A stretch of 60,003 bases of DNA from an uncultured Flavobacteriales bacterium (lineage in GTDB: Bacteria; Bacteroidota; Bacteroidia; Flavobacteriales_G; Salibacteraceae). The stretch is taken from NCBI GenBank assembly GCA_943788145.1, contig CALSPD010000026.1, positions 1 through 60,003 on the forward strand, read 5' to 3'. Below are positions 29,940-38,415 of the stretch, piece after piece; position 1 is the first letter of the stretch, and each line of letters starts with the position of its first letter. The notes below the pieces were generated by a model. The model made no database searches and was not told the origin of the DNA. It saw only the letters and a list, made by a program, of their open reading frames with translations. The translations under genes and the position numbers were made by a program.

Positions 29940-30521
29940 TCACTCTTGACTTATTTTATCTACCAGTGGTTTTAACATTTTTCGCAAGTTTAATCTTGCT
30001 TTCGAAAGGTTCGATTTGGAGGTGCCCACACTGATATTCAGCATCTCCGCAATTTCATTATGATTATAACCTTCTAACACATAGAGGTTAAAGACGGTGC
30101 GATAAGCTGGTGAAAGTTTTTGAACCGAATCAAGAACCTTACTAATAGGAATTTGCTGATAAATACTGTCTTCTTCAACTTCATCAGCTAATTTTCCACC
30201 AACTCGATCGGTCATATCCGTATCAACTATTACAGGTTTTACTTTTTTCCTCCTATAATTATCGATAGCGGTGTTGATTACGATCCGCTTAATCCAACCT
30301 TCAAAAGAACCATCACCTTTATAGTTTTCTATACTTTTAAAGACTTTGATGAACCCATTTTGAAGAATATCCTTCGCCTCATCATCATCTTCAGCGTAAC
30401 GCATACAAACTCCCAATAGGCGTCTATATAGTGCGTTGAAAACTTCCTTTTGAGCTATCGGGCTTCCATTTTTGCAACCTTCAATCAGTTGCAATTCCTC
30501 ATGTGAATGCCAAATACCCAT
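29940..30521 (-). CDS. ECF-type RNA polymerase sigma-70 factor
   Basis: 193 residues. Region 2 (about 25-92) includes the core-binding and -10 motifs (DDEAKDILQNGFIKVFKSIENY, FEGWIKRIVINTAIDNYRR). Region 4 (about 133-185) has the helix-turn-helix LEGYNHNEIAEMLNISVGTSKSNLSKAR. The linker is acidic. Group 4 sigma factors redirect polymerase to a small regulon and are usually held by a cognate anti-sigma, here the next gene. It is preceded by 40 bases after the T9SS surface protein gene, so all three are probably one operon. Confidence 0.93.
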   Translation of the reverse strand: MGIWHSHEELQLIEGCKNGSPIAQKEVFNALYRRLLGVCMRYAEDDDEAKDILQNGFIKVFKSIENYKGDGSFEGWIKRIVINTAIDNYRRKKVKPVIVDTDMTDRVGGKLADEVEEDSIYQQIPISKVLDSVQKLSPAYRTVFNLYVLEGYNHNEIAEMLNISVGTSKSNLSKARLNLRKMLKPLVDKISQE

Positions 30522-30561
30522 TTACAGATTTAAGACGTTGATTCATCAAATGGTTGCTGGA

Positions 30562-33500
30562 TCAATTTAATCCTGTGGCGTCACCAGTTTTACTGACCAC
30601 GATTTGACCATTAACCCGTTTGGGTTCATTGAATTTATCAAGATAGCGCAGTATAAATGGATAGCTACCTGAATTGACAAATTCTCCATCAGTGATACTT
30701 TTTCCATCCCAACCAAAATCGGGGTTCTTAGTGTAGAAAATCTTATGTCCCCATCGATCAAAGACGATAAACTCGAACCCGTTCGGTTGAATTGCGTCTC
30801 CCACGATTTTAAAAATATCATTTAATCCATCCCCATTTGGACTGAATGACTGAGGGATGTAGATGGTCTGTTCAATAGTATTGTGCAAAAGCTTACTTAT
30901 CGTATCTGTACATCCATCTTCACTCGTTGCAATTAACGATACTTGATACCAACCTGTATCGATGAATTCATATCTAAAGACATCATCATTGCCATATTCA
31001 GATTGATCGATGTACCAAAGAATAGACTCAGCTTCTGTTGATTTGTCTCTGAACTGAACGTGCGGTTCAACCGTTGAAGGATGCTCTGGAAAGTGAATGT
31101 AATTTGCAGTTGGGGATTGTAGAATCTCCACCAAACACTTAATGTTTCGTTCAGCAAAACAACCGAAATCTGTAGTTACCGATAAGGTTACATCGTAACA
31201 ACCGGCAGCATCATATTTATGCTGAATGGAATCGGTCTGTGCATTGAAAACGAAATCACCATCACCTAGATTCCAATTGTATTCGTAGTTGGGCTTCCAT
31301 GTCTCAAAAAAGATAGTGACTTCCGCATCTTTACATGAAACCTCAGGATTTGCCCAGAACATTGGTGCCTCAGGTTCTCCTACATGAATGAATACCGTAT
31401 CACTTCCTGCTGGACTAAGACATAGGTCTGTTATCGTAACAATATATTGCGTAGTCTTTGGTGGCTGTGAGAACTGAATAGGATTTCCATCCCAACCATT
31501 CTGATTCCATTTAAATCGATACTCTTTTGGCCCTTTAAATCCACCCCGACCGGATGCAATTAGGTAGACACTTTCGCCTGCGCACAAAGAATCGTCTTCA
31601 GTTCTAATCTTTGCTTTAATGGGGCTATAGCCACCCACTTGCACAAAGACACTGTCAACATATTGGGGAGTACCGCAAGCGTCACTCACAGTAACGAAAA
31701 ACCATTTGGGTAAGTCAGGACTCACAGTGGCGGTGGGGCCAAAGGAACCGGTACTCCACGAGAACGTATAAATGCTGTCTCCACCGACTCCGATGGCGGT
31801 TATATCTATTGTGTCGTAAGGACAGATAGTATCAATAAGTGGCAGCTCCATATTTAACTCAGGTCGAACATTGATGCGAACACTGGCTGTGTCACCAGGG
31901 CATCCATTTGCATCGGTAGAACTTACAATGTAAAATGTGGTGACTATTGGATTGACAGAAGCAGTCGAATTCCAAGAAACGGTATCGCCCAATAAATCAT
32001 CCTGCATCCAGGCGTAAGAGTATGGAGGAGTTCCACCCGTTGATGAGGCCGCAATACCTGCAACATTCGTAATACACATCGTGGTGTCGCCAAACGATGT
32101 TGTTATAATGCTGTCAGGGATACCAATAATTACAAATGCCGTGGTATCGCATCCGTTGACATCCGTAACTGTTATATAATTTGAGTCAGAACACAGTCCC
32201 ATGGCCTGTTGAGTAACCTCTCCGGATGACCATAAATAGGTGTAAGGAGGCACTCCACCGCCACCTATCCCAAGTGCCGCTGCATCGCAGCTTAGTACTC
32301 CAGGACAAGAAACCTCCGTCTCGTTTGTAATATTGGCTGTAACCAACGTTGGTTCACTCACTACTACCGACCCAGTCTGGATCAGACAACCATCAATTGT
32401 GACGTTGTAGTTACCGGCCGCAACATTTTCAAGGGTGTCAATATCGCTGGCAGTACCCAAAGTAGAATCGATTACAATACCACCTGAAGACCAGAAATAA
32501 CTGTAAGTTCCATCCCAATTAAGCCCAGTATAGATGTTTGTGTCAACTGCAATTGCTTTACCTGTGGGATCACCATTACACAATACATCGACTGAATAGG
32601 TGAACGCTCCAACAACTGTATCCGGTTGGTTTATTGATGTAAAGCCAATTGCAAATTCCCCATTACTACCAAAGGCGAAAACCGTATAGGATCCTGCAGC
32701 AGCATTGACAAGCGTGTCGGTGTCATTTGCCGATGTGTTAATCGCTACAGTGTCTCCAGTAGCATCGTAAATCCAATAAAAAGTATAAGGTGCGTTAGTT
32801 ACCGTTGACGTATCGATTGCTATAGCAAAACCAGTTGAATCATTCGTACAGTCCACATCAATAGAGTCCATTTCCAAATTAATACAACTTACCGCGATGT
32901 AAACGCTATCGGTCATAGTATCACCGTTACAGGTAACTCCTTGAGCTTGTACCCAAGTCGATTGATTGAATGTTGCGTTCACTCCATTGCCAATTGCGAA
33001 AGGACTTCCGTTTAATGTTGACCAAATGATAGGTGAAGTTGGAATGAACCGAATGGATTGATTGGTAACGGTAAACTGAGAGTCGTTTCTTCCAGCAACT
33101 GCTGTGGCTAGCGATCCTGTCGAATTATGAGTTCCTTCAGTACCATCACCATTGCCCCAACCAGTACAAACAGGCACATTCGTCAAATTATTGTGGATAA
33201 TGTTCGAGGCCTCATGAAGGACGATTTGGAAAGTACCGTAGGTCGATGTACATGAATACATTGGTACAGAACTCCACGTTACTATAAGTTTTCGAAGAGG
33301 GGCTGTTCCGACTGTTTGATATGAGACATATGGACCGTTACCCGAGCCCGGATTCCAATCCCGCCAAGGTCCCATTATGTTGTTTTTCGGAGTATTTGCA
33401 TTTGTGCTAGGAATACTTTGTACCACCCAAGTCTGTGTTTGACCTGAACTAAATCCGATCCAGCCATTGGAGCATATATAAAACTGGGTGTATTGACCGC

Positions 33501-33771
33501 AATAAAAGGAAAAGGTAAATCCAATATTAAATGGACCTAGTATTTGGTCATCATACATACTAACCGTAGTGCCTCCTACAGGCTCGGTATTATAAGGTAT
33601 GGTATCATAAGTATAGGCCGATGAATTTCCAGAATCTGCATATAAGTAGAGGAACACTGAATCTGGAGGACACGTCTGAATCAAAGTGTCGAATGGTATG
33701 TTGAATGTAGCTTGAGAGAAGCTAGCAATAGAAATCAGTGAAAAAATCAGGTAAAGCAGGTGCTTTTTCAT
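30562..33771 (-). CDS. T9SS type B surface protein with SprB-like and PKD-like repeats
   Basis: A 1069-residue protein with signal peptide (about 1-19, SIASFSQ). The N-terminal ~270 residues look like a beta-rich lectin-like or nidogen-like region with GPFNIGFTFSFYCG and WIGFSSGQTQ. Residues ~300-560 hold SprB-type repeats (YTVFAFGSNG, YNVTIDGC, YITVTDVNGCDTTAF). PKD-like beta domains follow to ~970. The final ~95 residues are a gliding-motility type B domain (YIPQSFSPNGDGLNDIF, FDRWGHKIF, GWDGK), with a short extra tail after the last strand. It is exported by T9SS and likely attached to the cell surface as an adhesin. It is first in the operon with the sigma and anti-sigma genes. Confidence 0.88.
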   Translation of the reverse strand: MKKHLLYLIFSLISIASFSQATFNIPFDTLIQTCPPDSVFLYLYADSGNSSAYTYDTIPYNTEPVGGTTVSMYDDQILGPFNIGFTFSFYCGQYTQFYICSNGWIGFSSGQTQTWVVQSIPSTNANTPKNNIMGPWRDWNPGSGNGPYVSYQTVGTAPLRKLIVTWSSVPMYSCTSTYGTFQIVLHEASNIIHNNLTNVPVCTGWGNGDGTEGTHNSTGSLATAVAGRNDSQFTVTNQSIRFIPTSPIIWSTLNGSPFAIGNGVNATFNQSTWVQAQGVTCNGDTMTDSVYIAVSCINLEMDSIDVDCTNDSTGFAIAIDTSTVTNAPYTFYWIYDATGDTVAINTSANDTDTLVNAAAGSYTVFAFGSNGEFAIGFTSINQPDTVVGAFTYSVDVLCNGDPTGKAIAVDTNIYTGLNWDGTYSYFWSSGGIVIDSTLGTASDIDTLENVAAGNYNVTIDGCLIQTGSVVVSEPTLVTANITNETEVSCPGVLSCDAAALGIGGGGVPPYTYLWSSGEVTQQAMGLCSDSNYITVTDVNGCDTTAFVIIGIPDSIITTSFGDTTMCITNVAGIAASSTGGTPPYSYAWMQDDLLGDTVSWNSTASVNPIVTTFYIVSSTDANGCPGDTASVRINVRPELNMELPLIDTICPYDTIDITAIGVGGDSIYTFSWSTGSFGPTATVSPDLPKWFFVTVSDACGTPQYVDSVFVQVGGYSPIKAKIRTEDDSLCAGESVYLIASGRGGFKGPKEYRFKWNQNGWDGNPIQFSQPPKTTQYIVTITDLCLSPAGSDTVFIHVGEPEAPMFWANPEVSCKDAEVTIFFETWKPNYEYNWNLGDGDFVFNAQTDSIQHKYDAAGCYDVTLSVTTDFGCFAERNIKCLVEILQSPTANYIHFPEHPSTVEPHVQFRDKSTEAESILWYIDQSEYGNDDVFRYEFIDTGWYQVSLIATSEDGCTDTISKLLHNTIEQTIYIPQSFSPNGDGLNDIFKIVGDAIQPNGFEFIVFDRWGHKIFYTKNPDFGWDGKSITDGEFVNSGSYPFILRYLDKFNEPKRVNGQIVVSKTGDATGLN

Positions 33772-33775
33772 TCGA

Positions 33776-33783
33776 CAAAATTA
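33776..33783 (-). promoter_or_regulatory. -7 box of the T9SS surface protein/sigma operon
   Basis: On the minus strand TAATTTTG is a perfect TAnnTTTG match, four bases before the ATG at 33771. The transcript would start at or near the start codon. Confidence 0.45.
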
Positions 33784-33841
33784 ATGATCTATGAACAAGG
33801 ACGATTAGAAGAATTTAAGTTGCTTAGGACCTACTAAAATT

Positions 33842-33849
33842 TAGTTTTG
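33842..33849 (+). promoter_or_regulatory. -7 box upstream of mdh
   Basis: TAGTTTTG fits TAnnTTTG exactly, 32 bases before the mdh ATG at 33882, in the divergent gap with the adhesin operon. Confidence 0.55.
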
Positions 33850-33881
33850 CAAACCACATTGAAATCAATAAAATCTAGATA

Positions 33882-34814
33882 ATGAAAGTAACCGTAGTTG
33901 GCGCTGGTGCAGTTGGCGCAAGTTGTGCCGAATATATTGCGATAAAGAATTTTGCTTCTGAAGTTGTACTAATAGATATTAAAGAAGGCTATGCTGAGGG
34001 CAAGGCAATGGATTTAATGCAATGTGCCTCGCTTAATGGATTTGATACAAAGATCACTGGAACCACAAACGATTATGCTAAAACAGCGGGTAGTCAAATT
34101 GCGGTTATTACAAGCGGAATTCCGCGCAAACCTGGAATGACTAGAGAAGAGCTTATAGGTATTAATGCGGGTATCGTTAAGTCAGTAACTCAGAATCTAT
34201 TAAAACACTCTCCTGAAACGATCATCATCGTAGTGAGCAATCCTATGGATACAATGGCTTATCTGGCTCATAAGACGACTAGCATCCCAAAGAACAGAAT
34301 AATTGGGATGGGCGGGGCGCTCGATAGCGCTCGATTTAAATATAGAATCAGCGAAGCATTAGGTTGTCCAGCTTCCGATGTGGACGGAATGGTAATCGGT
34401 GGACATAGCGATACAGGTATGGTACCGCTTATAAACAAGGCCGTAAGAAATAGTGTTCTGGTTTCGGAATATTTATCGGCCGACCGAATGACTCAAATTG
34501 TGGAAGACACCAAAGTAGGAGGGGCGACTTTGACAAAATTATTGGGGACATCTGCTTGGTATGCTCCAGGCGCAGCCGTTTCAGCGTTAGTTCAAGCTAT
34601 CGCTTGTGATCAAAAGAAAATGTTTCCTTGTTCGGCTTTACTTGAAGGAGAGTATGGACTCAATGATATTTCAATTGGAGTACCTTGCGTTCTAGGGAAA
34701 AGTGGTATCGAACGAATTGTTGAAATCGAGTTGGGCGAGGAAGAAAAAGCTAGGTTGATTGAAAGCGCGGACGGAGTTAGAAAAACAAATGACCTACTTG
34801 ATTCAGTGATTTAG
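33882..34814 (+). CDS. mdh: Malate dehydrogenase
   Basis: A 310-residue LDH-like NAD-dependent malate dehydrogenase interconverting malate and oxaloacetate in the TCA cycle. The dinucleotide loop is VVGAGAVGASCAEY (5-18). The substrate loop IPRKPGMTREEL carries Arg82 and Arg88, and the Arg at 82 favours malate over lactate. The Asp148/His175 relay is in GGALDSARFKYRI and VIGGHSDTGMVPL. The length and start are normal. Monocistronic, with its own promoter and terminator. Confidence 0.96.
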   Translation: MKVTVVGAGAVGASCAEYIAIKNFASEVVLIDIKEGYAEGKAMDLMQCASLNGFDTKITGTTNDYAKTAGSQIAVITSGIPRKPGMTREELIGINAGIVKSVTQNLLKHSPETIIIVVSNPMDTMAYLAHKTTSIPKNRIIGMGGALDSARFKYRISEALGCPASDVDGMVIGGHSDTGMVPLINKAVRNSVLVSEYLSADRMTQIVEDTKVGGATLTKLLGTSAWYAPGAAVSALVQAIACDQKKMFPCSALLEGEYGLNDISIGVPCVLGKSGIERIVEIELGEEEKARLIESADGVRKTNDLLDSVI

Positions 34815-34863
34815 TAGCTAATAGATTGATTATTAGTTATGTCAGGTCGGTCTATGGATTTAA

Positions 34864-34893
34864 TAAAAGGCGATCATCATGGTCGTCTTTTTT
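34864..34893 (+). terminator. Intrinsic terminator of mdh
   Basis: AAAAGGCGATC pairs with GGTCGTCTTTT (two G-T wobbles) around a five-base loop, followed by a T-run. Confidence 0.7.
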
Positions 34894-34952
34894 CATTTTT
34901 CATTAAAGGTGAATTCAATTTAAATCACCTGTATTTGAACAACTTGAAATTC

Positions 34953-34960
34953 TATATTTG
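34953..34960 (+). promoter_or_regulatory. -7 box upstream of secDF
   Basis: TATATTTG is a perfect TAnnTTTG box, 43 bases before the ATG at 35004; the leader contains a terminator-like hairpin. Confidence 0.6.
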
Positions 34961-34963
34961 CAC

Positions 34964-34989
34964 GCCCTTTTTGAAGGGTCTTTTTTATT
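34964..34989 (+). promoter_or_regulatory. Terminator-like hairpin in the secDF leader
   Basis: CCCTT, loop TTTG, AAGGG, followed by TCTTTTTTATT lies between the promoter and the secDF start. It looks like a short intrinsic terminator and could attenuate transcription or stabilise the 5' end. Confidence 0.45.
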
Positions 34990-35003
34990 AATACACTTTT
35001 AAA

Positions 35004-38000
35004 ATGCAGAATAAAAGCGCAATTTGGGTATTCACAATACTCTTGACTATTGCTTGTCTCTATCAATTAAGTTTCTCTTTTGTCACTTCAGGTGTAGAGA
35101 AAGATGCCGTTGTTAAAGCTCAGATTCAACTTGATTCGTTAAAAGGAGCATTAGCCCCTGATTCTACGTTATCGGCAGAAAAAGAGGAATTGGCCTTTCA
35201 ACGCTTTGAGCAAAAAATCTTGCAAAACAAGAATGCAGAAGAGGTTTATCCTTTGTTAGGATTCACTTATGCTTATTGTAAGAAGAATGAAATCAATTTA
35301 GGTCTTGACCTTCAAGGTGGTATGAACGTGACGCTTCAAGTTTCCGTTCGAGACTTAGTTAAGGTTTTAAGTGATAATAGTACCGACCCCGCTTTTCAGG
35401 CAGCATTAGTGCGAGCTACGGAATTGCAGAAGGAGTCTCAAGATGATTATGTCACCTTGTTCGAGCGAGCTTGGAACGAAAGTAATCCTGGTGCGTCTTT
35501 GGCTACAATTTTCCATAACAGGGAAAACAAAGACATGTTTCCATTGGAAGCGACCAACGAAGAAATTCTTGAAACGATTCGAGATCAAGCAGATGCCGCG
35601 GTTAGTACATCTGAACAAGTCTTGAGAAAAAGGATTGACGGCCTAGGTGTGGTTCAGCCAAGTATTCAGCGACAGGCTGGAACAGGAAGAATTATAGTTG
35701 AATTACCTGGTGTTAGAGATAAAGAAAGAGTTAGAAAGATTCTTCAAGGAACGGCTCAGCTCGAGTTCTGGTTCACGTTCGATAACAGTGAAATTTATCA
35801 AAAGCTAGATGAGGCAAATAAAATGTTGGCTGAGCGATTTGGTAAAGCTGATAAGAAGAAAGAGGTTAAAGAAGAATTTGCCATCGATAATTCGGAAGCA
35901 CTTGTCGAAACAAATGAAGTCGAAGATGATTCTAATGATGTGGCGGAAGAAGGGGCTTTGATAGTTGAAGGTCAAAACGACACAGATACAAATGGACTAG
36001 GTGGTATTGGCGAGCTATCCGAAGATAGCCTTGCAGCACTTCGTGCCAACTATGCTGAGAATAACCCATTATTCAATGTGTTGCGTCCAGCAATTTATCA
36101 AAACCCAGACGATCAAAAATATTATGCAGGTAAGGGACCAACTGTTGGTTATGCGTCAATTTACGATACAGCTGATGTAAATGCACTATTAGATAGAAAA
36201 GATGTAAAGCAATTGTTTCCAAGAAGGATGAAGTTCTTGTGGGGCGCTAAGCCTTATGATGAGGGTGGTAAATTCTTACAACTCTATGCGATTGATGTTT
36301 CATCAAAAGATGAAAAGGCACCACTTGAAGGTGATGTTATATCCAACGCTCGTGTATCAAGCGATCCACTAGGAAACCCGGAAATTTCGATGAGTATGAA
36401 CTCGGAAGGGGCTAAAATTTGGAAAGCAATGACGGCCGAGGCGGCAAATACTACCAACAAACCTGAGCCTGGAGCAATAGCAATTGTTTTGGACGATAAG
36501 GTGTATTCCGCACCACGTGTAGAAAACGAAATCGCTGGTGGTAACTCTTCCATATCTGGTCAATTCACCTTGGATGAGGCCGAAGATTTAGCAAATGTTT
36601 TGAAGGCGGGTAAATTGCCAGCACCAGCTAAGATTATTGAAGAAGCCGTTGTAGGGCCGACTCTCGGAGATGAGTCAATAAGCGATGGACTTTGGTCTTT
36701 CGTGATTGCTTTGATTCTCATACTAGCGTATATGGCATTTTATTATTCTTCGGCTGGTATCATTGCGGATATAGCACTTCTAGCTAACTTGTTTTTTGTG
36801 ATGGGTGTTTTGTCTTCTTTAGGAGCCACATTAACCTTACCTGGTATTGCAGGTATTGTTCTAACCATTGGTATGTCTGTAGATGCAAACGTTCTGATTT
36901 ACGAGCGAATTAGGGAAGAGCTCAGAGCTGGAAAAGGAGTTCGCCTTGCGATAGTTGATGGATATAAGAATGCCTACAGTTCAATTATTGATGCGAATAT
37001 TACAACCCTTCTTACGGGAGTTATCCTCTATATTTTTGGAAGCGGTCCGATTAAAGGATTTGCTACCACGTTAATTATAGGTATCGCAACATCTCTTTTT
37101 GCAGCAATCTTTATAACAAGATTATTGTTTGAATGGCGATTAGAGAAAAATGCTCAACCATCGTTTGCGACCAAACTAACCGAGAACATTATGACAAACG
37201 TTGCCATTCCATTTGTGGCGAAACGAAAGTTGTTTTATATGATCTCAGGTGTTGTTATACTAGTAGGTATGGGGTCATTGGTTATGCAAGGTTTGAACTA
37301 TGGCGTTGATTTTACGGGAGGAAGGACATATGTAATCCGCTTTGATGAAGCACATTCAACTTCAGATATTTCGAGTGTATTAGGAGGTCAATTCACATCC
37401 GAAGATGGATTGGTTCAAACACCGGAGGTGAAAACCTATGGCGTTTCTAATCAAGTTAAGATCACTACGAAGTACTTGATTGACTCACAATTGGAGAATG
37501 CAGATGAGCTTGTCGAAGCCAAGTTAGCTGCAGGATTGTCACAAATTGATCCTATTTATGAAATCATGAGTTCGCAGAAAGTTGAGGCGACAATAGCAGA
37601 TGACATTCAAGAAGCGGCTTGGGAGTCTGCAATTTTCGCTTTGATAATTATTTTCTTGTACATCGTTCTTCGATTCAGAAAATGGCAGTTTGGACTAGGC
37701 GCGTTAATCGCAATGATTCATGATGTGCTTATTGTTTTATCAGTGTTCTCCTTGCTTTACAGAGTGATGCCATTTTCGCTAGAAATAGATCAAGCTTTCA
37801 TAGCAGCAATTCTAACCGTTGTCGGTTATTCAATCAACGACACCGTGGTGGTATTTGACAGAATTCGCGAGTATCTAGGAATCCATAAACGACAGGATCA
37901 CGATGTAGTTATTAACGATGCATTGAATTCAACTTTGTCAAGAACCATTAATACATCCTTATCAACATTGGTTGTATTGCTTATGATCTTCTTCTTCGGA

Positions 38001-38114
38001 GGAGAAGTAATTAGAGGGTTTGTATTCGCATTGATCATTGGAGTTGTTGTCGGTACATATTCTTCTCTATGTGTAGCTACTCCAATCGTAGTTGACTTGA
38101 GTAAGAAAAAGTAA
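35004..38114 (+). CDS. secDF: Fused protein-export subunit SecDF
   Basis: A 1036-residue fusion of SecD and SecF, the usual form in Bacteroidota. It uses the proton motive force to help SecYEG export. SecD occupies about 1-730: TM1 near the start, the conserved LGLDLQGGMNVTLQV, VLRKRIDGLGVVQPSIQRQ and ELPGV segments, then an acidic insertion around 285-330, then five helices with GLWSFVIALILILAYMAFYYS and ANVLIYERIREEL. SecF begins about 730-740 and has GVDFTGGRTYVIRF and six helices including VGYSINDTVVVFDRIRE. The length matches fused homologues. Confidence 0.96.
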   Translation: MQNKSAIWVFTILLTIACLYQLSFSFVTSGVEKDAVVKAQIQLDSLKGALAPDSTLSAEKEELAFQRFEQKILQNKNAEEVYPLLGFTYAYCKKNEINLGLDLQGGMNVTLQVSVRDLVKVLSDNSTDPAFQAALVRATELQKESQDDYVTLFERAWNESNPGASLATIFHNRENKDMFPLEATNEEILETIRDQADAAVSTSEQVLRKRIDGLGVVQPSIQRQAGTGRIIVELPGVRDKERVRKILQGTAQLEFWFTFDNSEIYQKLDEANKMLAERFGKADKKKEVKEEFAIDNSEALVETNEVEDDSNDVAEEGALIVEGQNDTDTNGLGGIGELSEDSLAALRANYAENNPLFNVLRPAIYQNPDDQKYYAGKGPTVGYASIYDTADVNALLDRKDVKQLFPRRMKFLWGAKPYDEGGKFLQLYAIDVSSKDEKAPLEGDVISNARVSSDPLGNPEISMSMNSEGAKIWKAMTAEAANTTNKPEPGAIAIVLDDKVYSAPRVENEIAGGNSSISGQFTLDEAEDLANVLKAGKLPAPAKIIEEAVVGPTLGDESISDGLWSFVIALILILAYMAFYYSSAGIIADIALLANLFFVMGVLSSLGATLTLPGIAGIVLTIGMSVDANVLIYERIREELRAGKGVRLAIVDGYKNAYSSIIDANITTLLTGVILYIFGSGPIKGFATTLIIGIATSLFAAIFITRLLFEWRLEKNAQPSFATKLTENIMTNVAIPFVAKRKLFYMISGVVILVGMGSLVMQGLNYGVDFTGGRTYVIRFDEAHSTSDISSVLGGQFTSEDGLVQTPEVKTYGVSNQVKITTKYLIDSQLENADELVEAKLAAGLSQIDPIYEIMSSQKVEATIADDIQEAAWESAIFALIIIFLYIVLRFRKWQFGLGALIAMIHDVLIVLSVFSLLYRVMPFSLEIDQAFIAAILTVVGYSINDTVVVFDRIREYLGIHKRQDHDVVINDALNSTLSRTINTSLSTLVVLLMIFFFGGEVIRGFVFALIIGVVVGTYSSLCVATPIVVDLSKKK

Positions 38115-38132
38115 TTACGCAAAAATTTATAG

Positions 38133-38169
38133 AGCCCCGTTCGAAATTCTTCGCTCGGGGCTTTTTTTG
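38133..38169 (+). terminator. Intrinsic terminator of secDF
   Basis: AGCCCCG (38133-38139) pairs with CGGGGCT (38156-38162), followed by a T-run to 38169. It ends just before the tatA promoter. Confidence 0.85.
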
Positions 38170-38174
38170 TCGCA

Positions 38175-38182
38175 TACATTTG
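38175..38182 (+). promoter_or_regulatory. -7 box upstream of tatA
   Basis: TACATTTG, a perfect TAnnTTTG box, lies six bases past the secDF terminator T-run. It rules out the TTG start at 38167 and supports an ATG at 38203 or 38206. Confidence 0.6.
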
Positions 38183-38202
38183 TAATAGATTCTATATACT
38201 CT

Positions 38203-38415
38203 ATGATGTTGTTATTTTTCAATTTAGGTGGAGGCGAGATATTCATTGTTCTCATGGTGATTCTTCTTTTTTTCGGATCGAAACGCATTCCAGAATTTGC
38301 TAGAGGTTTGGGGAAGGGAATCAAGCATTTTAGAAATGCGACCAATGAAATTCAACGTGACATTACAGACTCCGTTAATGATGTGAAGAAGCAAATCGAA
38401 AAAGACCAGGATTAA
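38203..38415 (+). CDS. tatA: Twin-arginine translocase subunit TatA/E
   Basis: A 70-residue protein from ATG 38203 (69 from 38206). A longer frame from a TTG at 38167 lies partly in the secDF terminator and upstream of the promoter, so it is rejected. One N-terminal membrane helix (GEIFIVLMVILLFFG) is followed by the FGSKRIPEFARGLGKGIKHF hinge and amphipathic helix diagnostic for TatA/TatE, then a charged tail. TatA oligomers form the pathway for folded proteins at the inner membrane. Its stop overlaps the next gene by one base. Confidence 0.92.
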   Translation: MMLLFFNLGGGEIFIVLMVILLFFGSKRIPEFARGLGKGIKHFRNATNEIQRDITDSVNDVKKQIEKDQD

